36,995 nucleotides of DNA, from the NCBI GenBank assembly GCA_030065055.1, contig JASJDS010000038.1:1-36995 (forward strand). Direction: 5' to 3'. A model generated the notes under the pieces. It saw nothing but the letters and a program-made list of their open reading frames with translations. It had not been told where the DNA came from and did no database searches. The translations under genes and the position numbers were made by a program. Every line of letters starts with the position of its first letter. Position 1 is the stretch's first letter. Shown piece by piece: positions 1 through 8,300 of the stretch. Source of the stretch: Calothrix sp. MO_192.B10. Its GTDB lineage: Bacteria; Cyanobacteriota; Cyanobacteriia; Cyanobacteriales; Nostocaceae.

Positions 1-1
1 C

Positions 2-109
2 ACAGCTCCTAGAGATTGGAATGGCGCTCGGAACATCATGATTCGAGCTTTGTCGGCAACAACCATCGATATTAACGATGCTATACAGGTCTTACCTGCT
101 TCTGAGTAG
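2..109 (+). pseudogene. TnpB (IS200/IS605 OrfB) C-terminal end, partial
   Basis: The frame starting at base 2 is open from the window edge to a TAG at 107-109 and encodes the last 35 residues of a protein. It contains PRDWNGARNI, which fits the RD-N-A-x-NI signature at the RuvC-III part of TnpB/OrfB proteins, followed by a short hydrophilic tail (MIRALSAT). TnpB is the RNA-guided nuclease encoded by IS200/IS605 and IS607 elements. Only the end is visible, so whether the gene upstream is intact cannot be judged. The assignment rests on one short motif. Confidence 0.6.
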
Positions 110-451
110 GTTTGCACAGGTTAAATGTTGCACTTGTTATTATTGACGCAAAAAATTATTTTTTGTCTCAAAATAAACACATTTTCAGTTAAATTAGTCA
201 ACATAGAATTAGAAACCTTTAGTTAAAAGTCAAATTAGGTTTGGGAAAAAAGAAGCGATCGCCGTCAGGCGGCTCTTAAAGGAGCATCGCCGCTTGGGTG
301 GCTCCTCTTGGGAGCATCGCCCTTGGTTGGCAGGCAACAAACCCGTGACTTTTAGCCCTATATCTTAATATTCCACATCTTGACTCTGTACTAGAGTAGC
401 AGCTGAAATTGCTACTAGATTTTCAGAGAAAATTTGGGGAGGTAGGAGAAT
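110..451. other. Intergenic region, AT-rich, with a dispersed HIP1-bearing repeat
   Basis: No coding sequence is seen here. Bases about 252-332 hold a GC-rich repeat with two ggagcatcgcc blocks, gcggctc/ggtggctcc blocks and a gcgatcgcc core. The same repeat family occurs, reverse complemented, inside the debranching enzyme gene at 22281-22390. The remainder is AT-rich and presumably contains the promoter of the decarboxylase gene that starts at 452; no clear -35/-10 pair was identified. Confidence 0.5.
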
Positions 452-2077
452 ATGCCCCAACTAGCACCACATATATTTGAACTTTTATATCAACAGGGAG
501 TACGACACGCCTTTGGTATTCCTGGTGATTTTGCTTTAACTCTTTACGATGCCCTGACAGCTAGTAAAATTGAACCCATTGTCATGACTCACGAACCTTG
601 TGTTGGCTTTGCGGCTGACGCATATTCCCGCATTCGTGGTTTGGGTTTAGCCGTCGTCACCTATGGCGTGGGTGGATTGAACATGGTGAATGCAGTGGCT
701 GGAGCCTATGCCGAAAAATCACCTTTAGTAATTTTAAGTGGGGCGCCGGGAGTTAAGGAAAGACAACTACATCAATTACTGCACCATAAAGTTAAAACCT
801 TTGATACCCAGTATCGAGTTTACGAAGAAATAACGGGGTATGCAACTACATTAAATGACCCCAAAACAGCCGATGCCAAAATCCATCGCGCCCTTGATTA
901 TGCCCTCACCTTTAAGCGACCTGTATATCTAGAGATTCCTAGGGATATGGTGTATGCAGAAATAGAAGAAGTAACACACCATCCGCCCCCAGTTAAGCAT
1001 ACCGATCCAGATACCCTAGCAGAAGCCCTGGCAGAAACATTAGAGATGTTGAATGGGGCGAAATCTCCCGTTATCCTCGCTTGCACGGAAGTTCACCGCT
1101 TTGGCTTACAACAGCAGGTAATTGCCCTGGCAGAAAAATTAGGAGTGCCAGTTTGTTCCACCATGTTGGGTAAATCGGTATTTCCAGAAGGCCATCCCCA
1201 ATACATCGGCATTTACAACGGTGAGGCGGGAGATCCTTACGTACAGAATATGGTGGAAGAATCGGATTGTCTGTTGATGTTGGGTGTATTTATGACTGAC
1301 ATTAACATGGGTATGTTTACCGCCCACTTGGAACCAGGTCATACTATCTACGCCACTTCCGAACGCCTTGCGATTAAGCATCACGAGTACCCGAATGTCA
1401 GGTTTGAGGATTTCATTAAGGCTCTGTGTAACCATCCCCATCTACCCCATTGGGAACCATCGGCAATTGCCACCATGAAACCCCGTGTTGCTCCATCCCC
1501 AGGCAAGATTTCTATGGGTGGGCTATTGTACGAACTAAATCATTTCATTGACAACAACACCCTGTTAGTTACGGATGTGGGGGATGTGTTGTTTGCAGCC
1601 GATGACATCCAGACACGGGACGGTACATCCTTTTTATGTCCAGCCTTCTATGCCAGCATGGGATTTGGCATTCCCGGTGTAATTGGGGCTCAACTAGCCG
1701 ATCCCTTCCGACGAGCGATCGCTTTAGTTGGAGATGGTGCATTCCAAATGACAGGGATGGAACTGCTAACAGCACAACGCTTGGGACTGAAGCCCATTGT
1801 CATTGTTGTCAACAACGGCGCATTCACCTCGCTGCGGGCGATGGCTCATCAGCAAGCCCCGTTCGTGAATATTCCCACTCTCAACTACGCCAGATTAGCA
1901 GAAGTTTTAGGCGGTCGGGGCTTAGTGGTAGAAACCGGTAAACAACTGCAAAAAGCATTACAACTAGCGCGAGACTGTGACACTTTTAGTATTCTTGACG
2001 TGCGGATTTCGCCAGATGATGTCTCGCCCGGTTTGTCAAGATTGAGTTCTTTGTTTGCCAAGAAGTTGAAAGGATGA
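452..2077 (+). CDS. Thiamine diphosphate-dependent 2-oxo acid decarboxylase (indolepyruvate/phenylpyruvate decarboxylase type)
   Basis: The 541-residue product has the three-domain layout and length of the pyruvate/indolepyruvate decarboxylase family. Seen in the sequence: FGIPGDF with the catalytic-type Asp26, the cofactor-activating Glu48 in THEP, a His111-His112 pair, and a C-terminal GDG...NN thiamine diphosphate motif. These residues favour non-oxidative decarboxylation of a 2-oxo acid to an aldehyde over an acetolactate synthase role. The segment after NN reads GAFTSLRAM, so the Glu that follows in yeast pyruvate decarboxylase is apparently replaced by Leu; I recall a similar replacement in Azospirillum phenylpyruvate decarboxylase. 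A purine-rich ribosome site (ggggaggtaggag) precedes the ATG. An amino acid dehydrogenase two genes downstream could supply the 2-oxo acid. The substrate (indole-, phenyl-pyruvate or branched-chain) is not determined, and a ScyA-like acyloin-forming role is possible. Confidence 0.8.
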   Translation: MPQLAPHIFELLYQQGVRHAFGIPGDFALTLYDALTASKIEPIVMTHEPCVGFAADAYSRIRGLGLAVVTYGVGGLNMVNAVAGAYAEKSPLVILSGAPGVKERQLHQLLHHKVKTFDTQYRVYEEITGYATTLNDPKTADAKIHRALDYALTFKRPVYLEIPRDMVYAEIEEVTHHPPPVKHTDPDTLAEALAETLEMLNGAKSPVILACTEVHRFGLQQQVIALAEKLGVPVCSTMLGKSVFPEGHPQYIGIYNGEAGDPYVQNMVEESDCLLMLGVFMTDINMGMFTAHLEPGHTIYATSERLAIKHHEYPNVRFEDFIKALCNHPHLPHWEPSAIATMKPRVAPSPGKISMGGLLYELNHFIDNNTLLVTDVGDVLFAADDIQTRDGTSFLCPAFYASMGFGIPGVIGAQLADPFRRAIALVGDGAFQMTGMELLTAQRLGLKPIVIVVNNGAFTSLRAMAHQQAPFVNIPTLNYARLAEVLGGRGLVVETGKQLQKALQLARDCDTFSILDVRISPDDVSPGLSRLSSLFAKKLKG

Positions 2078-2160
2078 AGGATGGATTATAGATAGAAATA
2101 TTTTGCACACAAATAATCCATAGTGCCCTCAAATCAAAAAATGACATTCAAGGAGGGTTT

Positions 2161-3045
2161 ATGCTTAAGATATTAGTATTTGGAGCAGGTTCTATTGGTA
2201 CATTCTTAGGGACTAAGCTATATGCTGCTGGTCATAATGTCGTACTGTACGGTAGAAGGAAGCTTAAGAGTCTACAAGAGCAAATTTTCATTAATGGAGA
2301 AGTTTATCAACTACCTCCTAGGTGCTATCAGCTTCATCCAGATGACTATAATGCCATCTTCATAACAACTAAGTTATACGACGTAAAAAGTGCCTTAGAA
2401 GAGATAGGGAAATATCACTTTAATCCGCAAATTATTGCTTTTATCCAGAATGGAATTGTTGACAATGATTTTTATGGTGAATTTCAAAACCATCCCGGAT
2501 TTGTTGCCGTTAGTGTATTTAATGGGTACAACCTTACGGGAAACCAAATCATAGTAACAAAGAGTAATCTAGGTTTACAGGTAGAGGATAACTTAACGGG
2601 TCAAAAAATCTGTGAGTTACTAATATCAGCTGGCATAAAGTGCCATACCACACCTAATATTTCTCAGATGAGAGCGCGGAAACTGATATTTAATGCAGCA
2701 TCAAATGCACTATCAGCAATAGAGAAAAAAACAATTGGAGATTTACTTGTTGACAGTGAAATTAAAGATATTGTTGACGGAATCATTCAAGAAAGTTGGG
2801 CAGTCCTAAAAGATGACTATCATCTGCCCAGTTTAGCTTCTCTGCAAAAAGAGATATATCAGCTTACCAGTAAAGTCAAAAATCACTACTCTTCAATGTA
2901 CCAGGATTTAATATCTGGAAGGAATACAGAGATTGAATTTTTGAATGGATTTATTATCAATCTAGGAAGAGAAAAGGGGATTAAAACTCCTTACAATGAA
3001 CAAGTGTATTTGAAAATATTAGAACAACAAGATAACAGGAAATAG
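2161..3045 (+). CDS. Ketopantoate reductase-like (ApbA/PanE family) NAD(P)H-dependent reductase
   Basis: The 294-residue product starts with a Rossmann dinucleotide site (FGAGSIGTFLG) followed by GHNVVLYGRRK, where the basic residues suggest NADPH. It contains the family-type Lys/Asn segment ARKLIFNAASNALSAI in the second domain. The length is normal for PanE, which reduces 2-dehydropantoate to pantoate in coenzyme A synthesis. A strong ribosome site (aaggaggg) lies just upstream of the ATG. The gene is clearly more AT-rich than its neighbours and sits between a 2-oxo acid decarboxylase and an amino acid dehydrogenase, so it may be a pathway-specific reductase of an oxo acid or imine rather than the housekeeping PanE. 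That role is inference; the family assignment is firm. Confidence 0.75.
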   Translation: MLKILVFGAGSIGTFLGTKLYAAGHNVVLYGRRKLKSLQEQIFINGEVYQLPPRCYQLHPDDYNAIFITTKLYDVKSALEEIGKYHFNPQIIAFIQNGIVDNDFYGEFQNHPGFVAVSVFNGYNLTGNQIIVTKSNLGLQVEDNLTGQKICELLISAGIKCHTTPNISQMRARKLIFNAASNALSAIEKKTIGDLLVDSEIKDIVDGIIQESWAVLKDDYHLPSLASLQKEIYQLTSKVKNHYSSMYQDLISGRNTEIEFLNGFIINLGREKGIKTPYNEQVYLKILEQQDNRK

Positions 3046-3213
3046 AAATGATTAACTGTGTATTCAATAGGTAAGTCAAAAAGTAAATGAATGAAAAAAA
3101 TATCAAAATCATAATTTCGTTAAATCCCGAAATTAGCTTAATTTTGGACAAGGAAGCAAGTACATATAATCCAATAAAACACTGGAATTAATTGGGGTAG
3201 AGGAAAATCAATC

Positions 3214-4437
3214 ATGTTGCACCAAAACTCTGAAGATATTCAATCCGTAGGAACAATAATTACTTCCCAGCAAGATATCCAAGAACCCAATATCTCGGCA
3301 CAGTTAACCACAGACAATGCTAAAAAAGCACCGGAGCAAGAAAATATCTTCCAGTTCGCCGATGATCTAGGACCAGCCAAAATTATCCATATCTACGACC
3401 CTGGAACGGGTTTAAAAGCCATTCTAGTTGTGGATAACGTCGCCTGTGGAGCATCTATTGGTGGAGTCCGCATGGCACCTGATGTGACCACAGAAGAAGT
3501 CTTCCGACTAGCCCGTGCCATGACCCTAAAAAATGCAGCAGCAGACTTACCCCACGGTGGTGGTAAAGCTGCCATCTTAGCTGAACCCAAAATGCCTGTG
3601 GCTCAAAAGGAAATATTAATACGTGCCTTTGCCCGTGCCATTAAAGACATCATTGAATATACACCCGGTCCCGATATGGGCACGGATGAACGGTGCATGG
3701 GTTGGATAAAGTCAGAAATTGGTCGGGCTATAGGATTACCACGGGAAATTGGGGGCATTCCTCTAGATGAAATTGGTGCCACTGGTTTTGGACTCAGTAT
3801 TTGCGCTGAAGTTGCTAGTAATTATTGTGATGTCAACCTGGAAGGAGCGCGGATCGCAATTCAAGGTTTTGGTTCTGTGGGACAACACGCCGCTCGTTTT
3901 TTAGCAGCTAAAGGTGCTGTACTAGTTGCCGCAGCAGATTCCCAGGGAACCATTTTCAATCCCCAAGGTATTGATATTGAGCACCTGATCCAACTCAAAA
4001 GTGTTGGTAAAAGTGTAATTGATTACACTCAAGGTAAAAAACTAGATCGGGATGGGGTAATTGACATTCCCTGCGATATTTGGATACCAGCAGCTAGACC
4101 AGATGTGATTCATGGTGACAATGTAGAGCGACTGCAAACTAAACTGGTTCTACAAGGTGCAAATATTCCTTTTACCGCAGAAGCAGAAAGAATATGCCAT
4201 GAACGTCATATTCTCGTGATTCCTGATTTTATCGCCAATGCCGGGGGCGTAATTTGCGGGGCAGTAGAATATGCTGGTGGCAATCAGAAAAATGCTTTCC
4301 AAGCTATTGAAAAGAAAATTCGCCAAAATACCACCTTAGTTTTGGAAACAGCTACTAAGACGGGAATACAACCACGAGAGGTAGCGGTGGAACTAGCCAA
4401 ACGCCGAGCCTGTACAGTGACGAAGTGGTGGGAGTAG
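3214..4437 (+). CDS. Glu/Leu/Phe/Val-type amino acid dehydrogenase
   Basis: The 407-residue product belongs to the amino acid dehydrogenase family that interconverts an L-amino acid and its 2-oxo acid with NAD(P). Visible motifs are GGVRMAPD, MTLKNAAAD (substrate-carboxylate Lys106), PHGGGKAA (catalytic Lys118), PDMGT (Asp154) and a nucleotide-binding GFGSVG at 218-223. The first 45 or so residues are a polar extension that leucine dehydrogenases usually lack, giving a protein about 40 residues longer than typical; an internal start is possible, but no better ribosome site was seen. The closest functional parallels are leucine/phenylalanine dehydrogenases and ScyB of scytonemin synthesis, which deaminates tryptophan. 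The decarboxylase two genes upstream could consume its 2-oxo acid product. Substrate specificity cannot be read from the sequence. Confidence 0.82.
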   Translation: MLHQNSEDIQSVGTIITSQQDIQEPNISAQLTTDNAKKAPEQENIFQFADDLGPAKIIHIYDPGTGLKAILVVDNVACGASIGGVRMAPDVTTEEVFRLARAMTLKNAAADLPHGGGKAAILAEPKMPVAQKEILIRAFARAIKDIIEYTPGPDMGTDERCMGWIKSEIGRAIGLPREIGGIPLDEIGATGFGLSICAEVASNYCDVNLEGARIAIQGFGSVGQHAARFLAAKGAVLVAAADSQGTIFNPQGIDIEHLIQLKSVGKSVIDYTQGKKLDRDGVIDIPCDIWIPAARPDVIHGDNVERLQTKLVLQGANIPFTAEAERICHERHILVIPDFIANAGGVICGAVEYAGGNQKNAFQAIEKKIRQNTTLVLETATKTGIQPREVAVELAKRRACTVTKWWE

Positions 4438-4490
4438 GGAGAGTGTGGGGAGTGTGAGGAGGGAAGGAGTGATGGAGTGAAGGAGGGAAT
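4438..4490. repeat. Short tandem repeat tract (ggagtga-type)
   Basis: Directly after the dehydrogenase stop codon lies a purine-rich run of imperfect ggagtga/ggagtgt units. The same unit, in either orientation, recurs at about 16780-16820, 20790-20850, 25975-26035 and 27465-27612. Such degenerate heptamer tracts are common in heterocystous cyanobacterial intergenic DNA. Confidence 0.7.
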
Positions 4491-4576
4491 ATGAGCCAAA
4501 ACACATCACCTCATCATCCCATCATCCCATTGTCATTTTGCAAGAAATACTTGTTCTTCAACATGGAGGTTCCTAC

Positions 4577-5635
4577 ATGTGGCAGCACCCAAAAATATCA
4601 CAACAGCGACAGCATCTTTTGAGGGAATTAGTTGGTGAGGAAATGCCGAGACTGTGGTGTCCACCCCTAACCCATTACACATGGGACGGTGCATTGGATA
4701 AAGAGCGGATAGCAGCACACTGGGCTTCCATGCTTCCCCACGTTCGCGCATTTCTCGTGCCTGGATCTACCGGAGATGGATGGGAGATGAGCGATAATGA
4801 AATCAAGACCCTGCTCGATTTTGCCATCGAACTCGCCGGTAAGTTTAATGCCCTTCTCCTAATTGGAGTCCTGAAGACCGACGTTTCTTCCATGTGCGAA
4901 GGGATCTCACAAACCCTGACCATGTTACAACAGAAGGCGGGAGTAGAAGACCCCACAAAAGCCCTAAAACAAAGCAGGGTGTGCGGTTTCACCGTCTGTC
5001 CTCCCCGTGGTGCTGACTTGACTCAGGAGCAGATACAGGCAGGTATGGAAACTGTTTTGGCACTAGGTCTGCCGACGGCAATTTACCAGCTACCTCAGGT
5101 AACGGCAAACGAGATGTCCCCAGCACTAATTGCCCGATTAGCCCAGTACTACCCAAATTTTATCCTATTCAAAGACAGCAGTGGCAGCGATCGCGTTGCC
5201 CTTGAAGACAAGAACCAAAGCGGTGTTTTCCTCGTGCGGGGTGCGGAGGGACACTACGCGGAATGGTTACGGTCATCAGGTGGTCCTTATCACGGCTTAC
5301 TCCTCAGTACTGCTAATTGCTTCTCACCTCAGCTCAAAGCGATCGTCGCTCTGTTGCAAAACGGAAAAAACAAGTCAGCTAAAAATTTATCAGACCAACT
5401 GACTCAGGTTGTAGATTTAGTATTTAAGCTCGTAAGTAACTTGCCACAGGGAAATCCGTTTACAAATGCCAATAAAGCCATGGATCATTTTATGGCATAT
5501 GGTTTGCAAGCCGAACGGGTGCTACCACCCATGCTACATACCGGCATCCGACTTCCGGAGAACGTGATTCGAGAAGTTGGGGAAATACTCAAGAACGCTC
5601 AACTGATTCCCAAAACAGGTTATTTGCGCCTGTGA
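4577..5635 (+). CDS. Dihydrodipicolinate synthase/N-acetylneuraminate lyase family protein
   Basis: The reading frame is open from 4538, but the ATG at 4577 has a GGAGG at 4565-4569 with ideal spacing, so I place the start there (352 residues). The protein has the class I aldolase pattern of the DapA/NanA family: GSTGDGWEMS near the start (the GTTGE-like substrate loop), a Tyr in AIYQLP, and the Schiff-base Lys in ILFKDSSG. The family cleaves or forms C-C bonds next to a 2-oxo acid, usually with pyruvate. It is longer than housekeeping DapA (about 290 residues) and diverged in the substrate loop, so a lysine-pathway role is unlikely. The neighbouring amino acid dehydrogenase and 2-oxo acid decarboxylase suggest a shared small-molecule pathway, which is inference. 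Confidence 0.75.
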   Translation: MWQHPKISQQRQHLLRELVGEEMPRLWCPPLTHYTWDGALDKERIAAHWASMLPHVRAFLVPGSTGDGWEMSDNEIKTLLDFAIELAGKFNALLLIGVLKTDVSSMCEGISQTLTMLQQKAGVEDPTKALKQSRVCGFTVCPPRGADLTQEQIQAGMETVLALGLPTAIYQLPQVTANEMSPALIARLAQYYPNFILFKDSSGSDRVALEDKNQSGVFLVRGAEGHYAEWLRSSGGPYHGLLLSTANCFSPQLKAIVALLQNGKNKSAKNLSDQLTQVVDLVFKLVSNLPQGNPFTNANKAMDHFMAYGLQAERVLPPMLHTGIRLPENVIREVGEILKNAQLIPKTGYLRL

Positions 5636-5727
5636 ACTACTTATAGCAATTGTAATTTTCTGGCATTTCTTTACCATATTATTGATTTTTGATCAAGACA
5701 AAATACTAGTTTTTTGAGATAAAATAG

Positions 5728-5967
5728 TAAATAAACATGAGTTCGACGAAATTTAGAGGCTAAAATCCTGATGTGAAAAGGATTTGTGCAATTCAGGTGA
5801 CGAGTTACTTACCGAATAGTTGAGAATAAAGTCAACAATTAACCGAATTAACACCTAATTGATTTGATTCTCAATAAATATTGGAATTTTATGAGCAGGT
5901 AATTTTCCAAATTACCTACAGGCATGAGTTTCATGGTTTAAAACTCGTCGAACTCACGTTAAATAAA
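5728..5967. mobile_element. MITE-like element with 12-bp inverted ends and 8-bp target duplication
   Basis: TGAGTTCGACGA at 5738-5749 is matched by its exact reverse complement at 5945-5956. Outside both ends is the same octamer TAAATAAA (5728-5735 and 5960-5967), which fits a target-site duplication. The roughly 224-bp interior has no significant reading frame. This is the structure of a miniature inverted-repeat transposable element. It lies in the 400-bp gap between the DapA-family gene and the next gene of the block. The AT-rich octamer could match partly by chance, so the duplication is less certain than the inverted repeats. Confidence 0.6.
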
Positions 5968-6035
5968 TACAGGTGTTTATGAGAATTTTGAGCATTCTCA
6001 AAGCCAAATAGGGCTTATCGAGGAGGAAAATCGCC

Positions 6036-7310
6036 ATGACTGAGGACATCCGAGAAAGAATGAGAATACCGCCCCCTAGGCTGGATGCCATCAACGCCAT
6101 CCTGACAAATCCGGACATGGGTGTGGTCAACGATTTCCTCGATGTTGTCTCCAAATACGGGACTCCCGAAGAGATAAATGCCAAGGCTAAACAAGCTATG
6201 GAACTGTCGGCACTGCTGCGACGGGTGGAAAACAGTCAGCCTAAATATCTAGCCGACTTGCAGTGGCTTCAGGAGCAGGCGCACCAGGGCGCGTTCATCA
6301 GCATTGCTGAGTACCGACGCAAATTGCTGGGGGAGATGGCTGATAGTTTAATATTTGCCGATGATTTGGCTGTTACCCTGGAGATTAGTGCCTGTCAGTA
6401 TTTCCCCTGGGTGATTGCCGCCGCTAAGCGTGCTATCGAACAGGGTTCCCTGATGCCGGGACGCTTTATCCGGGTGCGGAAAATGAAGGAACAGGAGGTC
6501 GATGGCGACTTGCCTGCCGTTGCTGCAGCTATGCAAATCATAGGTGCGAGTTTCGTCGAGACCCTTGACACCAAGGGAACTGATGGCTCGAACGTACACT
6601 TAGGGGGACCAGAGACTATTACCGGCTACTTTGGTGGCATCGGTCAGCCCAACGAGCACGCTTTACAATGGCTTGACGAGTACTTGTACTACTACACCAA
6701 CTACGGAATTCGGCAGGTGCTGAATCTTAACCCCGGAACGGTGCTGCTTGGTTATCTCCTCCACCGCCTCGGCGTAGACATCGAGTTTAAAATCTCCGTG
6801 TTTATGGGAAACGACAACCCCTATGCAGCTTTGTGGACCTTGCTTACTGCCAAGCTATTTTCAAGGGATGATGGCAGTTCTCCTCTGATCGGTTTCAACT
6901 GGAGCAACTCAGTTAACAACGAGACGATGCAGATTGCGGCTCAATTCCGGAGAGTTTTGGGTCTTGAAGAGGTTGTCCGGTTTGAACATCACATCACCGA
7001 AACCTGGAAAAGCATCGTCCGACAGCCGTACAATCGTCGGGACGAGCTGATAAAACTCGCCAACCAAGTGCCTAACATCTCAGCCAAGCACGAGGGCGGG
7101 GACCCGGAAATCGAGCAGACGCGGGAGCATCCCTCAGACATCCTTGATTATTTTCGTGACAAAGAAGAGATCGTTGCTTCCGGGGACTGGGAGCACTTGA
7201 CCCTAAACTTCCTGGATAAGTTCGATGCGATGAATAGAACGGCGCGAACTCTGACGGAGTGCGGTCTGTCGTTTGTAGCCGCCCAGAAGCTCCACCCGCT
7301 AAAACGGTAG
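6036..7310 (+). CDS. Protein of unknown function, 424 residues
   Basis: I do not recognise this family. The product is soluble, with no signal peptide or membrane segment, and starts at an ATG behind a strong ribosome site (gaggagg). It is rich in acidic residues and has few cysteines. Conserved-looking stretches are ETLDTKGTDGSN, HLGGPETITGYFGG, DEYLYYYTNYG, FMGNDNPYAALWT and GFNWSNSVNNETM, with alternating short hydrophobic strands and helices that might suit an alpha/beta barrel. It is the last gene of the same-strand block with the decarboxylase, reductase, dehydrogenase and DapA-family lyase, separated from them by a MITE-like element. Base composition is somewhat more GC-rich than the reductase gene. 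An enzyme acting in the same pathway is plausible but unproven. Confidence 0.7.
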   Translation: MTEDIRERMRIPPPRLDAINAILTNPDMGVVNDFLDVVSKYGTPEEINAKAKQAMELSALLRRVENSQPKYLADLQWLQEQAHQGAFISIAEYRRKLLGEMADSLIFADDLAVTLEISACQYFPWVIAAAKRAIEQGSLMPGRFIRVRKMKEQEVDGDLPAVAAAMQIIGASFVETLDTKGTDGSNVHLGGPETITGYFGGIGQPNEHALQWLDEYLYYYTNYGIRQVLNLNPGTVLLGYLLHRLGVDIEFKISVFMGNDNPYAALWTLLTAKLFSRDDGSSPLIGFNWSNSVNNETMQIAAQFRRVLGLEEVVRFEHHITETWKSIVRQPYNRRDELIKLANQVPNISAKHEGGDPEIEQTREHPSDILDYFRDKEEIVASGDWEHLTLNFLDKFDAMNRTARTLTECGLSFVAAQKLHPLKR

Positions 7311-7399
7311 GTAATCGCCAAGATTGCCTCAGTTGACACTCTTACCACTATACAACATTTCTATCTATCGTCAGTACGAAAGTTAACAAGATGAAGTTA

Positions 7400-7690
7400 A
7401 ATTGATACAGTGACTAAAGTCACTCGTGTCGCTTGTATCCCAGGTCTAAAGACGCGCTTGTTTTACGCATACCGGAGGTTCCTTATAACGAATTATTACT
7501 TCGTGATGGGCGTAGTTGAAAATGTTTGTAGACTGGAAGCGACGGGAAGTATCGCTCACCATATTCTAGTTGGCACGGGTCGAAGCAGAAAACCTAATTC
7601 GCGAGAGTTAGGAATCCCCTCCCTCAAAGTAACTGAGCATAGCGAAGTTGCGTAAGGGAGGTGGAGGATGTCAAGTGGTCAGACTTTGAT
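7400..7690 (+). mobile_element. IS200/IS605-type element remnant: right end with omegaRNA-like hairpins
   Basis: This stretch resembles the 3' part of cyanobacterial tnpB elements. It has a CCTAA...TTAGG hairpin followed by ggaatcccc and a larger stem CCTCCCT...AGGGAGG enclosing about 30 bases, then ggaggatgtcaag near the presumed end. In IS605-family elements this kind of structured 3' segment is part of the omegaRNA guide scaffold. No transposase or TnpB frame remains; the 81-residue open frame at 7410-7655 is probably a decayed fragment. The call rests on structure and remembered sequence style, not on an alignment. Confidence 0.4.
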
Positions 7691-7751
7691 AGTTTTGAAA
7701 AAATTCAAAGTATACAAATTCTACCTGGAATATTGACTTATGGGAACAGAT

Positions 7752-8300
7752 TTAGACAGTGGTAATGTCTTTTTCTTTCTCTGCCAGTAATTCCTCTATT
7801 TTGTTAGTGTACTTATTGGTCAATTTTTGTAGTTCATCTTGTTGGTCTCTGGATTCGTCCTCAGATATTTCCGAACTTTTTTCTTGTTTGCGAATAGATT
7901 CCAAAGCATCGCGACGAATGTTGCGAATTGCAACCTTTCCTTCTTCTGCATACTTGGCAGCTAATTTTACCAATTCCTTGCGGCGATCGCTAGTCAGGGG
8001 TGGAATATTTAACCGAATCACAGAACCGTCATTACTAGGGGTTAAACCCACATCTGACATAGAAATTGCCTTTTCAATCAAGCCCATACTGCCTTTATCA
8101 TAAGGCTGAATCATGATTGTGGTGGCATCGGGAGTACTAATATTTGCCAGGGATTTTAAAGGGGTTGGTGCGCCATAGTAGTCTACCATTACCTTGTCTA
8201 AGAGACTGGTGTTAGCGCGACCTGTACGAATTGTGTTAAAAGACCTTTTAGTCGCTTCAATGGTCTTTTGCATCGTACTTTCAGCTTCAGATAATTTCAC
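7752..8300 (-). CDS. frr: Ribosome recycling factor
   Basis: The product releases ribosomes from mRNA after termination, together with EF-G. The frame is open from 8360, but the protein matches the family only from [10 protein letters not shown] onward. A GTG at 8300 preceded by GGAGG (8306-8310 on the complementary strand) gives a 182-residue protein, the usual length. Typical family segments are visible: [55 protein letters not shown] and the C-terminal coiled-coil region ending EKEKDITTV. The start overlaps the end of pyrH by 14 bp, so the two are translationally coupled, as is common for pyrH-frr. Confidence 0.95.
   Translation of the reverse strand: MKLSEAESTMQKTIEATKRSFNTIRTGRANTSLLDKVMVDYYGAPTPLKSLANISTPDATTIMIQPYDKGSMGLIEKAISMSDVGLTPSNDGSVIRLNIPPLTSDRRKELVKLAAKYAEEGKVAIRNIRRDALESIRKQEKSSEISEDESRDQQDELQKLTNKYTNKIEELLAEKEKDITTV

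Noticed and set aside
452-7310. Scytonemin gene cluster
   Set aside because: Only ScyA/ScyB-like enzyme classes are present. The decarboxylase is of the PDC/IPDC type and no ScyC-F or tyrosine/tryptophan pathway genes are seen.
7410-7655. 81-residue open frame as a gene
   Set aside because: It overlaps hairpin-rich, IS605-like DNA and shows no protein-like pattern or ribosome site.
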